Source of the DNA: Nevskia sp035651715 | GTDB lineage: Bacteria; Pseudomonadota; Gammaproteobacteria; Nevskiales; Nevskiaceae | Reading direction: 5' to 3' | Assembly (NCBI GenBank): GCA_035651715.1 | Contig: DASRFD010000150.1 | Span: 124,001 to 188,000, forward strand | Length of the DNA: 64,000 nucleotides | Shown here: positions 53,834 through 61,821 of the stretch, piece by piece | How positions within the stretch are numbered: position 1 is the stretch's first letter | Layout: every line of letters begins with the position of its first letter | Program-made: the position numbers and the translations under genes | The notes under the pieces: generated by a model | Database searches by the model: none | Told to the model about the DNA's origin: nothing | What the model saw: only the letters and a program-made list of their open reading frames with translations

Positions 53834-54424
53834 TCAGGCGCGGCGCTCCTCCGGCAAAGGCTGCGGCTCGCGCACGAAGCCCAGGCGCGCCGGCGCCTCG
53901 GCGCGGTCCAGCCGTGTCAATGGCAGCAGCCTGTCAGCGAGGCGCAGGCGCAGCGCCGTGGCGCTGCCCGAGGGCAGCGCCAGTGCCGCGGCCAGCTGCG
54001 CTTCATCGAGGGCGCCCTGCGCAGTGCACAGCCGCTGCAATGCCCAGTCCAGGTCGGCGTCGGCCAGCGCGCCGGGGCCCAGGTCGGTCTGCAGCAGCAG
54101 GCCGCCGTCCTCGTCCAGCCAGGCGGCCGCCACCTCCCGCACCGGCGCCCCGGTGTGCGCGGTGAGCGTATCGCCCTCGGCGGGCGCGCGCAGCAGCAGC
54201 GGCGCGTGCGCCAGCGCCACGTAGCCGCGTTGCGGGCCGTTCTGGAAATACCAGCGGCCATGGGCGTCGGCGGCGTAGTTGCGGTTGATGGTCTCGACGA
54301 TCTGCGGCCGGCTGATGATCTCGCCGCGGATCAGCCAGCGGCCGCGCCGGTCCAGGCCGAGCCAGCCGAACAGGGCCGGCACGTTCGGCCAGCGCGCCAG
54401 CGCGCGATGTACCCAGTCTTCCAT
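53834..54424 (-). CDS. DUF2946-type conserved protein (name tentative)
   Basis: 196-residue cytoplasmic protein from the ATG 54422-54424. The N-terminal block RALARWPNVPALFGWLGLDR and the motif IVETINRNYAADAHGRWYFQ then NGPQRGYV define a conserved family of Burkholderia-like and gammaproteobacterial proteins; I recall this as DUF2946 but cannot confirm the name. The C-terminal half is Leu-rich and helical (ALDEAQLAAALALPSGSATA). It lies between the M14 gene and the divergent egtB gene. The function is unknown. Confidence 0.75.
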   Translation of the reverse strand: MEDWVHRALARWPNVPALFGWLGLDRRGRWLIRGEIISRPQIVETINRNYAADAHGRWYFQNGPQRGYVALAHAPLLLRAPAEGDTLTAHTGAPVREVAAAWLDEDGGLLLQTDLGPGALADADLDWALQRLCTAQGALDEAQLAAALALPSGSATALRLRLADRLLPLTRLDRAEAPARLGFVREPQPLPEERRA

Positions 54425-54648
54425 TGAAACCATGATAACCGCCCGCATGGTCCCCGTACGCCCGGGCATGGCGATCGTACGGCCGGACATGGTGGCGTCA
54501 TCCGGCCGGACCTATGATCCGCCCGAACCCGACCCCGCCGCGGGTGGTCCCAGGATTGGATCGACGCGGCACCGACAGGGGATGAGGATGGTCGAAGCGA
54601 CATGGAACGGCGTGGCGCCGGCCGAGTCCGGCCGGACGGTGGCTTAGC

Positions 54649-55902
54649 GTGACCTCGAGCCATCCGGAGGTGCCGCCGGCCGTGGTGGCCGCCGATCTGC
54701 GCGCGCGCTACCGCCAGGTGCGGGCGCAGACCGAGGCCTTGGCCGAGCCGCTGTCGGCGGAGGACCAGGTGCTGCAGTCGATGCCGGACGCCAGCCCCGC
54801 CAAGTGGCACCGCGCCCATACCAGCTGGTTCTTCGAAACCTTCCTGCTGCAGCCGCAGCTGGCCGGCTACAAGCCGTTCCACCCGGGCTACGGCTACCTG
54901 TTCAATTCCTATTACGAGGCGATCGGCGAGCGCGTGGCGCGGCCGCGCCGCGGCATGCTCAGCCGGCCGTCCTGCGACGAGATCGCGGCTTACCGCGCGC
55001 ATGTCGACCAGGCGATGCTGCAATTGCTGGAGCGCGGCACGCCCGCCGTGCAGGCCCTGGTCGAGCTGGGCCTGAACCACGAGCAGCAGCACCAGGAGCT
55101 GCTGCTCACCGACATCAAGCACGCCTTTTCCGGCAATCCGCTGCGGCCGGCCTACGCCGCCGCGCCGGAAGCCGGGCCGGGCGCCGCGCCGCCGCTGCGC
55201 TGGCACGACATCCCGCGCGGCATCCATGCGGTCGGCCACCGCGGCACCGGCTTTCATTTCGACAACGAGGGCCCGGCGCACGAAGTGCTGTTGTCCGGCT
55301 GCCGCATCGCCAGCCGCCCGGTGAGCGTCGGCGAATACCTGGAGTTCGTCGCCGACGGCGGCTACCGCCGCGCCGGGCTATGGCTGTCCGACGGCTGGGC
55401 GAAGGTGTGCGAGGAAGGCTGGAACGCGCCGCTGTACTGGGAGCGCACCGGCCACGACTGGACCTGCTACACCCTGCACGGCCCGCGTCCGCTGTGCGCC
55501 GACGAGCCGGTGTGCCACGTCAGCTACTACGAGGCCTGCGCCTACGCCGCCTGGGCCGGCAAGCGCCTGCCGACCGAGCAGGAATGGGAAGTGGCGGCGC
55601 GGCAGGCCGGCGGCGATTTCACCTCCGCCGCGGCGGTGCGCCCGCATCCGGGCGCGCTGCGCGAAGGCTTCACTCAGGAGGTGTGGGAGTGGACCGGCAG
55701 CGCCTACCTGCCCTATCCCGGCTTCCGCCCCGCCGCCGGCGCGGTGGGCGAGTACAACGGCAAGTTCATGGTCAACCAGATGGTGCTGCGCGGCCGCTCC
55801 TGCGCCACGCCGCCGGGGCACTCGCGGCCCAGCTACCGCAATTTCTTCGGGCCGGCCGCGCGCTGGCAGTTCAGCGGGTTCCGGCTCGCGGAGGACGCAT
55901 AA
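54649..55902 (+). CDS. egtB: ergothioneine biosynthesis sulfoxide synthase EgtB
   Basis: Non-haem iron enzyme of 417 residues that joins a thiol (cysteine or gamma-glutamylcysteine) to trimethylhistidine. The start is GTG 54649. The N-terminal DinB-like domain holds the iron: KWHRAHTSW (about 52-60) and LNHEQQHQELLLTDIKH with His144, His148 and Glu150 (HX3HXE). The C-terminal FGE-sulfatase-like fold includes CHVSYYEACAYAAWAGKRLP and EVWEWTGSAYLPYPGFRP, and ends RNFFGPAARWQFSGFRLAED. It is the standard partner of egtD, which starts directly after its stop. Confidence 0.95.
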   Translation: MTSSHPEVPPAVVAADLRARYRQVRAQTEALAEPLSAEDQVLQSMPDASPAKWHRAHTSWFFETFLLQPQLAGYKPFHPGYGYLFNSYYEAIGERVARPRRGMLSRPSCDEIAAYRAHVDQAMLQLLERGTPAVQALVELGLNHEQQHQELLLTDIKHAFSGNPLRPAYAAAPEAGPGAAPPLRWHDIPRGIHAVGHRGTGFHFDNEGPAHEVLLSGCRIASRPVSVGEYLEFVADGGYRRAGLWLSDGWAKVCEEGWNAPLYWERTGHDWTCYTLHGPRPLCADEPVCHVSYYEACAYAAWAGKRLPTEQEWEVAARQAGGDFTSAAAVRPHPGALREGFTQEVWEWTGSAYLPYPGFRPAAGAVGEYNGKFMVNQMVLRGRSCATPPGHSRPSYRNFFGPAARWQFSGFRLAEDA

Positions 55903-56886
55903 ATGGTCTCGGCACTCCCGCTGCAAGGCGTGCAGCACCTGCACGATCTCGAACCCACCCGCGGCGAGTTCGAGCAGGCGGTGTTCGCCGGCCTGGCGCA
56001 GCCGCGCAAGAGCCTGCCCTGCAAGTTCTTCTACGACGCCGCCGGCTCGGCGCTGTTCGACCGCATCTGCGAGCTGCCGGAGTACTACCCGACCCGCACC
56101 GAGCTGGGCATCCTGCGCCGGCGCGCCGGCGAGATGGCGGCCCTGCTCGGCGCGGGCGCCGGCGTGGTCGAGTTCGGCTCCGGCTCGGCCGCCAAGGTCG
56201 GCCTGATCCTGGAGCAGCTGGAACAGCCCAGCCTGTACGTGCCGGTGGACATCTCGCGCGGCCACCTGCTGGCCGGCGCCGCGGCGCTGGCCCGCGCCTT
56301 CCCCGGCCTGCGCGTGGCGCCGGTGTGCGCCGACTACACCCAGGCGTTCGAGCTGCCGGCGGCGGCGCGCACGCTGCCGGGACGGCTGGCGGGCTTCTTC
56401 CCCGGCTCCACCATCGGCAACTTCACCCCGGGCGAGGCGCGCCGCTTCCTGGCCCAGACCCGCCGCACGCTCGGCCGCGGCGCGGTGATGATCGTCGGCG
56501 TGGACCTGCGCAAGGACGCCGCCGTCCTGGAGGCCGCCTACGACGACGCGGCCGGCGTCACCGCCGCCTTCAACCTCAACCTGCTCCAGCGCATCAACCG
56601 CGAGCTGGGCGGCAGCTTCGATCTCTCCGCCTTCCGCCATTGCGCGCGCTGGAACGCCGCCGAAAGCCGCGTCGAGATGCACCTGCTGAGCCGCCGCGCG
56701 CAGCGCGTGCGCATCGGCGCGCGGCACTTCGACTTCGCCGAGGGCGAGAGCATCCACACCGAGAATTCGTACAAGTACACGCCGGAGGGCTTCCGCATGC
56801 TGGCCAGCGCCGCCGGCTACGAGCCGCTGGAGTGCTGGACCGATCCGCACCAGCTGTTCAGCGTGCACGCGCTGCAGGCGCGCTGA
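55903..56886 (+). CDS. egtD: L-histidine N(alpha)-methyltransferase EgtD
   Basis: S-adenosylmethionine-dependent methyltransferase of 327 residues that trimethylates histidine to hercynine, the first step of ergothioneine synthesis. The ATG follows the egtB stop with no gap (TAA then ATG). The SAM-binding motif is VVEFGSGSAAKVG (88-100); the family segment SLPCKFFYDAAGSALFDRIC (37-56), then ELPEYYPTRTE, is well conserved. FPGSTIGNFTPGEA and EGESIHTENSYKYTPEGF are also typical. EgtC, EgtA and EgtE are not in the window. Confidence 0.96.
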   Translation: MVSALPLQGVQHLHDLEPTRGEFEQAVFAGLAQPRKSLPCKFFYDAAGSALFDRICELPEYYPTRTELGILRRRAGEMAALLGAGAGVVEFGSGSAAKVGLILEQLEQPSLYVPVDISRGHLLAGAAALARAFPGLRVAPVCADYTQAFELPAAARTLPGRLAGFFPGSTIGNFTPGEARRFLAQTRRTLGRGAVMIVGVDLRKDAAVLEAAYDDAAGVTAAFNLNLLQRINRELGGSFDLSAFRHCARWNAAESRVEMHLLSRRAQRVRIGARHFDFAEGESIHTENSYKYTPEGFRMLASAAGYEPLECWTDPHQLFSVHALQAR

Positions 56887-57020
56887 GGCAAGCCCAGGTC
56901 CGCTGCGGGTCGAGGGCGCCGCCCCGGTTTTTTCGCGGCGCCTCTCCCCACCCTCCCGCGCCAGCGGGAGATGAGCCCCCATTCAACCCGCGCGCCGCCG
57001 GTCACTGGCACAATCGCGCC

Positions 57021-58199
57021 ATGCACTACGACGTGATCGTGATCGGCGGCGGCGCCGCCGGCCTGATGTGCGCCGCCGTGGCCGGACGGCGCGGGCGGAG
57101 CGTGCTGGTGGTCGAGCACGCCAACCGCGTCGGCAAGAAGATCCTGATGTCCGGCGGCGGCCGCTGCAATTTCACCAACCTGCACGCCACGCCGGAAAAC
57201 TACCTCTCGGCCAACCCGCACTTCTGCAAGTCGGCGCTGGCGCGCTACACGCAGTGGGACTTCATCGCCCTGGTGGACCGGCACCGCATCGCCTGGCACG
57301 AGAAGGAGCTGGGCCAGCTGTTCTGCGACGAATCCTCCAAGCTGATCGTGCGCATGCTGCTCGACGAGTGCGAGTCCGCCGGCGTCCGCATCCAGACCGA
57401 CTGCGCGGTGGAACAGGTGCGGCGCGAGGGCGAGGGCTTTGCCCTGGACACGGCGCGCGGCGCGCTCACCTGCGCCTCGCTGGTGGTGGCCAGCGGCGGC
57501 CTGTCGATCCCGAAGATGGGCGCCAGCGGCTTCGGCTACGAGCTGGCGCGGCAGTTCGGCCTGGCGATGCTGCCGACGCGCGCGGCCCTGGTGCCGCTGA
57601 CCTTGAGCGGCCGCCACCTCGACGACTACGCCGACCTCAGCGGCCTGGGGCTGCCGGCGGTGACGGCGGAATGCGAGGGCCAGAGCTTCCGCGCCGGCTT
57701 CCTCATCACCCACCGCGGCCTCAGCGGCCCGGCGATCCTGCAGATCTCCTCCTACTGGGAGCCGGGCAAGGCGCTGCACCTGGACCTGCTGCCGGACCTG
57801 GACGCGGCTCAGGTGCTCGAGGCGCAGCAGCGCGAGCGTCCGGCGGCGGAATTGAAGACCGTGCTCGGCGACTGGTTCCCCAAGCGCCTGGCGCAGCGCC
57901 TGTGCGAGCTGCGCTTCGGCAACCGCCTGATGCGCCAGTACCACCCGGCCGAGCTGCGCGAGATCGGCGCCGCGCTGCAACGCTGGCCGGTGACCGCCAG
58001 CGGCACCGAAGGCTACCGCACCGCCGAGGTGACCCTGGGCGGCGTGGACACGCGCGAGCTGTCCTCCACCACGATGGAAGCGCGCCGGGTGCCGGGCCTG
58101 TATTTCATCGGCGAGGTGGTGGACGTGACCGGCCACCTCGGCGGCTACAACTTCCAGTGGGCCTGGGCCTCGGGGCACGCCGCCGGACAGGTGGCCTGA
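57021..58199 (+). CDS. HI0933/YhiN-family FAD-dependent oxidoreductase
   Basis: Flavoprotein of 392 residues. The dinucleotide-binding motif VIVIGGGAAGLMCA opens the protein. The family signature KKILMSGGGRCNFTNLH, then LVVASGGLSIPKMGASGFGY and ITHRGLSGPAILQISSYW, and the C-terminal YFIGEVVDVTGHLGGYNFQW plus AWASGHAAGQ identify the HI0933 group. It probably transfers electrons to an unknown acceptor; despite conservation the reaction has not been settled for most members. No neighbour explains its role, as egtBD lies 134 bp upstream without clear coupling. Confidence 0.93.
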   Translation: MHYDVIVIGGGAAGLMCAAVAGRRGRSVLVVEHANRVGKKILMSGGGRCNFTNLHATPENYLSANPHFCKSALARYTQWDFIALVDRHRIAWHEKELGQLFCDESSKLIVRMLLDECESAGVRIQTDCAVEQVRREGEGFALDTARGALTCASLVVASGGLSIPKMGASGFGYELARQFGLAMLPTRAALVPLTLSGRHLDDYADLSGLGLPAVTAECEGQSFRAGFLITHRGLSGPAILQISSYWEPGKALHLDLLPDLDAAQVLEAQQRERPAAELKTVLGDWFPKRLAQRLCELRFGNRLMRQYHPAELREIGAALQRWPVTASGTEGYRTAEVTLGGVDTRELSSTTMEARRVPGLYFIGEVVDVTGHLGGYNFQWAWASGHAAGQVA

Positions 58200-58337
58200 T
58201 GATTTCTGTGCACGCCGCTTGCCGCGCCAGCCGGGTGTTGCCGCCTGCAGGCGGTTGCGCCGCCTAATCCTTTAGGCGCATGGCGCCGGGAACCGGCGGC
58301 GGATTATCATGCCAGTTGAAAAAAGCTAAACCGTGCC

Positions 58338-59315
58338 GTGTCCTTCAACCGACTGCCACCGCTCAATGCACTGCGAGCCTTCGAGGCCGTGGCGCGCCAC
58401 AAGAGCTTCCGCAAAGCCGCGGAGGAGCTGTTCGTCACCCCGGCGGCGCTGACCCACCAGATCAAGGCGCTGGAGCAGCAGCTCGGCTTTGCCCTGTTCG
58501 AGCGGCTGCCGCGGCGCATCGAGCTGACCCCGGCGGCGCAGGCCGCGCTGCCGCGCTTCCAGCAGGGCTTCGAGGCCCTGGCGCAGGCGGTGGCGGAACT
58601 GCGCAACCACGGCCGCGCGCCGCACCTGACGGTGGGCGCCACGCCGACCTTCGTCTCGCGCTGGCTGATGCCGCGCCTGCAGCGCTTCCTGTCGCAGCAC
58701 CCGGACGTGGACGTGCGCCTGGTGGCGAGCGGCCAGCTGATCAACGCCTCGGCCCGCGAGATCCGCTCCGAGGACGCCGCCGAGTCGACGGTGGACCCCG
58801 ACATCGAGATCCGCTTCAACAACGGCCGCCCGCACGGCAACCACGTCGACCTGCTGTTCACCGTGGAAGTGGTGCCGATGTGCCATCCGCGCCTGCTGAA
58901 GGGGCCGCCGCCGCTGGCGAGGCCGGACGACCTGCGCCACCACACCCTGCTGCACGGCGACGCGCGCGTGGCCGACCGCACCCGCTCGGCCTGGGCGCGC
59001 TGGCTCAAGCGCGCCGGCATCACCGACGTGGACCCGCGCCGCGGCCTGCAGCTCGACCACTCCACCCTGGCGCTAGAAGCCGCCGCCGACGGCCTGGGCG
59101 TGACCCTGGCGACGCCGCTGCTGGCGGCGGCGGAAATGGCCGAGGGCAAGGTCGCCGTGGCGTTCCCGCTGGCGCTGCCGCTGGATAACGCCTATTACTC
59201 GGTCGTCACCGACGCGGCGATGGCGCGCCCGGAAGTGGTGGCGTTCCGCGACTGGCTGCTGGACGAGGCCCTGCGCCAGGAGCCGGAGGCGCAGCCGGCG
59301 AAGGCGCCGGCCTGA
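58338..59315 (+). CDS. LysR-type regulator, GcvA-like
   Basis: 325-residue regulator starting at a GTG. The winged helix MSFNRLPPLNALRAFEAVAR then HKSFRKAAEELFVTPAALTH and QIKALEQQLGFALFER is typical of the GcvA branch (LNALRAFEAVAR). The effector domain follows, with a shortened loop near ADLRH-like positions (DDLRHHTLLHGD). The C-terminus has an Ala/Pro-rich tail. GcvA controls glycine cleavage, but many relatives regulate beta-lactamase or other genes. The gene is single, so its target cannot be inferred. Confidence 0.92.
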   Translation: MSFNRLPPLNALRAFEAVARHKSFRKAAEELFVTPAALTHQIKALEQQLGFALFERLPRRIELTPAAQAALPRFQQGFEALAQAVAELRNHGRAPHLTVGATPTFVSRWLMPRLQRFLSQHPDVDVRLVASGQLINASAREIRSEDAAESTVDPDIEIRFNNGRPHGNHVDLLFTVEVVPMCHPRLLKGPPPLARPDDLRHHTLLHGDARVADRTRSAWARWLKRAGITDVDPRRGLQLDHSTLALEAAADGLGVTLATPLLAAAEMAEGKVAVAFPLALPLDNAYYSVVTDAAMARPEVVAFRDWLLDEALRQEPEAQPAKAPA

Positions 59316-59396
59316 GCACGGCCGCCCTGGCTTCGCCCTTGCCGTCCTGAGCGCAGCGCTGGCGCCGGGGCCGGACTCTCCGCTGCTCCCGGGCCC

Positions 59397-60158
59397 CTAG
59401 CTGCAACTGTGGCTCTGCAGATCCTCGCCGTGCCCGAAATCCAGCCGCCACGGGTCGGCGCGATCGTCGAGCAGCACGAAACCCGGCGTGCCGTCCTCGA
59501 ACGTCGCGCCCACCGCCATCAGGGTGTGCCGCGCCATCTCGCCTTCCGCGGTGGCGCCCAGCAGGCTGAACGGATTGAGCCGCAGGAACGGCTCCTCGCC
59601 GATGCGCATGGCGCGGTAGCTGTGGCCCGCCAGTGGCGCGCCGAGCGGCGCCCAGCCGTTGCCGACGCGCGGCAGCTCCGTGCGCAGGGTTTCGCGCACG
59701 CGCTTGCGCACGCAGTCGATGTGGATGTGCAGCTGGTTCTGCGAGCGGCCGTACCTGGAGTTGATCGCCAGGCTCAGCGCCTCGCGCGGCAGCGGCTGGC
59801 CGTAACCCTGCTCGACGAAGCGCCGCGCCTCCCAGGCGGCGGCGAAATAGCGCGGCGCGTCGGCGGCCAGCAGCGCGGGGCTCTCGATGCCGTTGAGCCG
59901 CGCGGTCGGGATCAGCAGGTACTGGTAGGGACCGTTGATGTCCTTGAGCACCGCGTAGCCGCGATCGGCGCCGGCGGAAAGATCGACCAGGGCGCAAGGC
60001 GCGGGCGCGCCGTGCTCGCGCTGGTCGGGCACGCATTGCTGGCTGACGATCTTCCACAGCGCATCGGGATCGCCGCGGTGGCAGGCGCCGGCCGGCAGCA
60101 ACAGCAGCAGCGCCAGGATGCCGGGCCAGCGGCGCGCGGACGGACGCGGCAAGCGCAT
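59397..60158 (-). CDS. cdh: CDP-diacylglycerol diphosphatase (Cdh)
   Basis: 253-residue enzyme of the HIT-like superfamily that hydrolyses CDP-diacylglycerol to phosphatidate and CMP. An N-terminal hydrophobic segment (about 12-26) ends with a possible lipobox (PAGAC, Cys26). The core LWKIVSQQCVPDQREHG, AGADRGYAVLKDINGPYQYL and the motif SQNQLHIHIDCVRKRV with His144 and His146 are hallmarks of Cdh. The C-terminus has FVLLDDRADPWRLDFGHGED then LQSHSCS. It likely acts at the periplasmic face of the inner membrane. It is convergent with the LysR gene. Confidence 0.92.
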   Translation of the reverse strand: MRLPRPSARRWPGILALLLLLPAGACHRGDPDALWKIVSQQCVPDQREHGAPAPCALVDLSAGADRGYAVLKDINGPYQYLLIPTARLNGIESPALLAADAPRYFAAAWEARRFVEQGYGQPLPREALSLAINSRYGRSQNQLHIHIDCVRKRVRETLRTELPRVGNGWAPLGAPLAGHSYRAMRIGEEPFLRLNPFSLLGATAEGEMARHTLMAVGATFEDGTPGFVLLDDRADPWRLDFGHGEDLQSHSCS

Positions 60159-60368
60159 GGCCGCCGGCTACCGCGGCGGCGCTGCCGGCACGACACCGCC
60201 CGTCGCGCCCCGCGCCTGCCGCGCACGGCGCATGGCGCCGGCGTAAACCTCCGTCGATGCCGAACGGCTCATCTCATATCCCAGGTATCCAGTGCGGCGC
60301 CAGCCCGCGCTCCGGCCATATTGCCATCGCGCCCGGGGCGGCGCACCCGGCGCAGCCGCAGCGGAACT

Positions 60369-60767
60369 TCAGCCGCGCAGGCGGGCACCGCGCCCGGCCA
60401 GCAGGGCGCGCAGCACGCTGCGGTGGCAACGCGCCTCGTCCTTGCAGTAGCAGCCCACCGCGAAGTCGCTGCTGTGCGACAGCGCCGCCAGCAGGTCCAG
60501 GGTGCGCGCGGCGTCGGGCTGGGCCATCTCCGCCCGGAACCTGCGCTCGAAGCGGCTCTAGCCCTTGGCGTCGTCGTCGGCCTGCGCCGCCAGGGCCTCG
60601 GCCACCAGTTCCGGGCTCGGCGAAAGCAGCGGCAGCCAGACATCGTAGTAATCGCGCGCAGCGAACTGCGCCTTGGGCACGCCGCGCGGCGGGCGCCGCA
60701 CGGTGCCGATGCGCAGGCCTTCGCCGCGCGCACGCGGCGAGCCGAGCTGGACGATGGAAATGGACAT
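60369..60767 (-). pseudogene. DUF488 protein interrupted by an in-frame amber codon
   Basis: The frame starts at the ATG 60765-60767 (MSISIVQLGSPRARGEGLRI) and shows the DUF488 pattern: LGSPR, RIGTVRRPPRGVPKAQFA, then YYDVWLPLLSPSPELV. Codon 70 is TAG (60558-60560), where family members have Trp or another residue. In the same frame the rest of the domain follows: SRFERRFRAEMAQPDAARTL, then DLLAALSHSSDFAVGCYCKD and EARCHRSVLRALLAGRGA, including the Cys-rich end of DUF488. The full frame is 132 codons plus the stop at 60369. A change of TGG to TAG would explain it. Reading through or a sequencing error cannot be excluded. Confidence 0.85.
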
Positions 60768-60844
60768 GGGCCGGCACCTCTGCTGGTCGGGCCCGCCCAC
60801 AGTAGCAGCTTGCCGCGCCGGGCCAAATCGCCCGGGCGGTGCGC

Positions 60845-61213
60845 TCAGGCCGCCAGGCGTTTGCGGATGGCGATCAGCGCCGCCGGCAACAGCGCCGCGG
60901 CGATGGCCACGGTGTCCGCCACCCAGTCCAGCAGCTCCGCATCGCGGTGCAGCGCCGGGATCATCTGCACGAACTCGATCAGGGCGCCGAACGCGGACAG
61001 CACCGCGCCGATGCCGAGCAGGCTGCGGCGCGGATAGGCCGCGGCGGCGAGGAAGGCCAGCACGTAGAAGGCGAGGAAGTGCTGCGCCTTGTCCCACGGC
61101 AGCACCTCCGGCGACTCCTCGGCCGGCACCACGGCGGCAGTGAAGGCGACCGCCAGCGCGATCCAGAACGCGACGCGGAGCAGGCGGGTTGCGGTGCGGG
61201 GAGACAGTGGCAT
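60845..61213 (-). CDS. VanZ-like membrane protein
   Basis: About 122 residues from the ATG 61211-61213 (an in-frame start at 61255 adds 14 residues). Four hydrophobic segments are seen. The VanZ signature is present: PWDKAQHFLAFYVLAFLAAA in helix 2, FGALIEFVQMIPALHRDAEL in the loop and LLDWVADTVAIAAALL in the last helix, with conserved Asp-Lys, His, Glu, Gln, Arg and Asp residues. VanZ itself lowers teicoplanin sensitivity, but most members have unknown roles. It lies upstream of the broken DUF488 gene in the same direction. Confidence 0.88.
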   Translation of the reverse strand: MPLSPRTATRLLRVAFWIALAVAFTAAVVPAEESPEVLPWDKAQHFLAFYVLAFLAAAAYPRRSLLGIGAVLSAFGALIEFVQMIPALHRDAELLDWVADTVAIAAALLPAALIAIRKRLAA

Positions 61214-61267
61214 GGGTGTCGAGGCGTTTAGTTGATCGAATGAATCGGCCGACATGCTAAGCGTTTC

Positions 61268-61802
61268 ACACCCTCTCCCGCTGGGAGAGGGCCTGGGGTG
61301 AGGGGCGCAGCCGGCATCTCACAGCAACGCACGCCGAGAGCGCGCCCCTCACCCGCCGCTGCGCGGCGGCCTCTCCCGGTGGGAGAGGCGGCTATGAAGG
61401 CTCCACCACTGACCCGGCCGGCGCCGCTTCGTTCCAAACATGCCGCGAGTTCCCGCCGCAAGCGATCTCACTCCCCTCTCCCGCCGGGAGAGGGGCCGGG
61501 GGTGAGGGGCGCAGCCGGCATCTCACCGCAACGCACGCCGAGAGCGCGCCCCTCACCCGCCGCTGCGCGGCGGCCTCTCCCGGCGGGAGAGGCGGCTATG
61601 AAGGCTCCACCACTGACCGGACCGGCGCCGCTTCGTTCCAACATGCCGGGGTTCCGCCGCAAGCGATCTCACACCCCTCTCCAGCCGGGAGAGGGGCCTG
61701 GGGTGAGGGACGCAGCCGGCATCACCGCAACGCACGCCGAGAGCGCGCCCCTCACCCGCCGCTGCGCGGCGGCCTCTCCCGGCGGGAGAGGCGGCTATGA
61801 CC
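61268..61802. repeat. tandem array of about 200-bp REP-like units (2.6 copies)
   Basis: Hairpins CTCTCCCGCTGGGAGAGG recur at about 61272, 61475 and 61676, giving periods of about 203 and 201 bp. Each unit also contains CCCCTCACCCGCCGCTGCGC followed by GGCGGCCTCTCCCGG and a hairpin, plus a conserved block GGCTATGAAGGCTCCACCAC. Sequence differences between units are few. The array fills the gap between vanZ and the MFS gene and belongs to the dispersed hairpin family seen at 1573-1697 and 11087-11125. Confidence 0.85.
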
Positions 61803-61821
61803 CCTTACCGCCCGATACCCG

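Noticed and set aside
54649..55902. The FGE-sulfatase domain of EgtB as a maturation enzyme for the nearby sulfatase
   Set aside because: The protein carries the DinB-like iron site and is followed directly by egtD, so it is the ergothioneine sulfoxide synthase rather than a formylglycine-generating enzyme.
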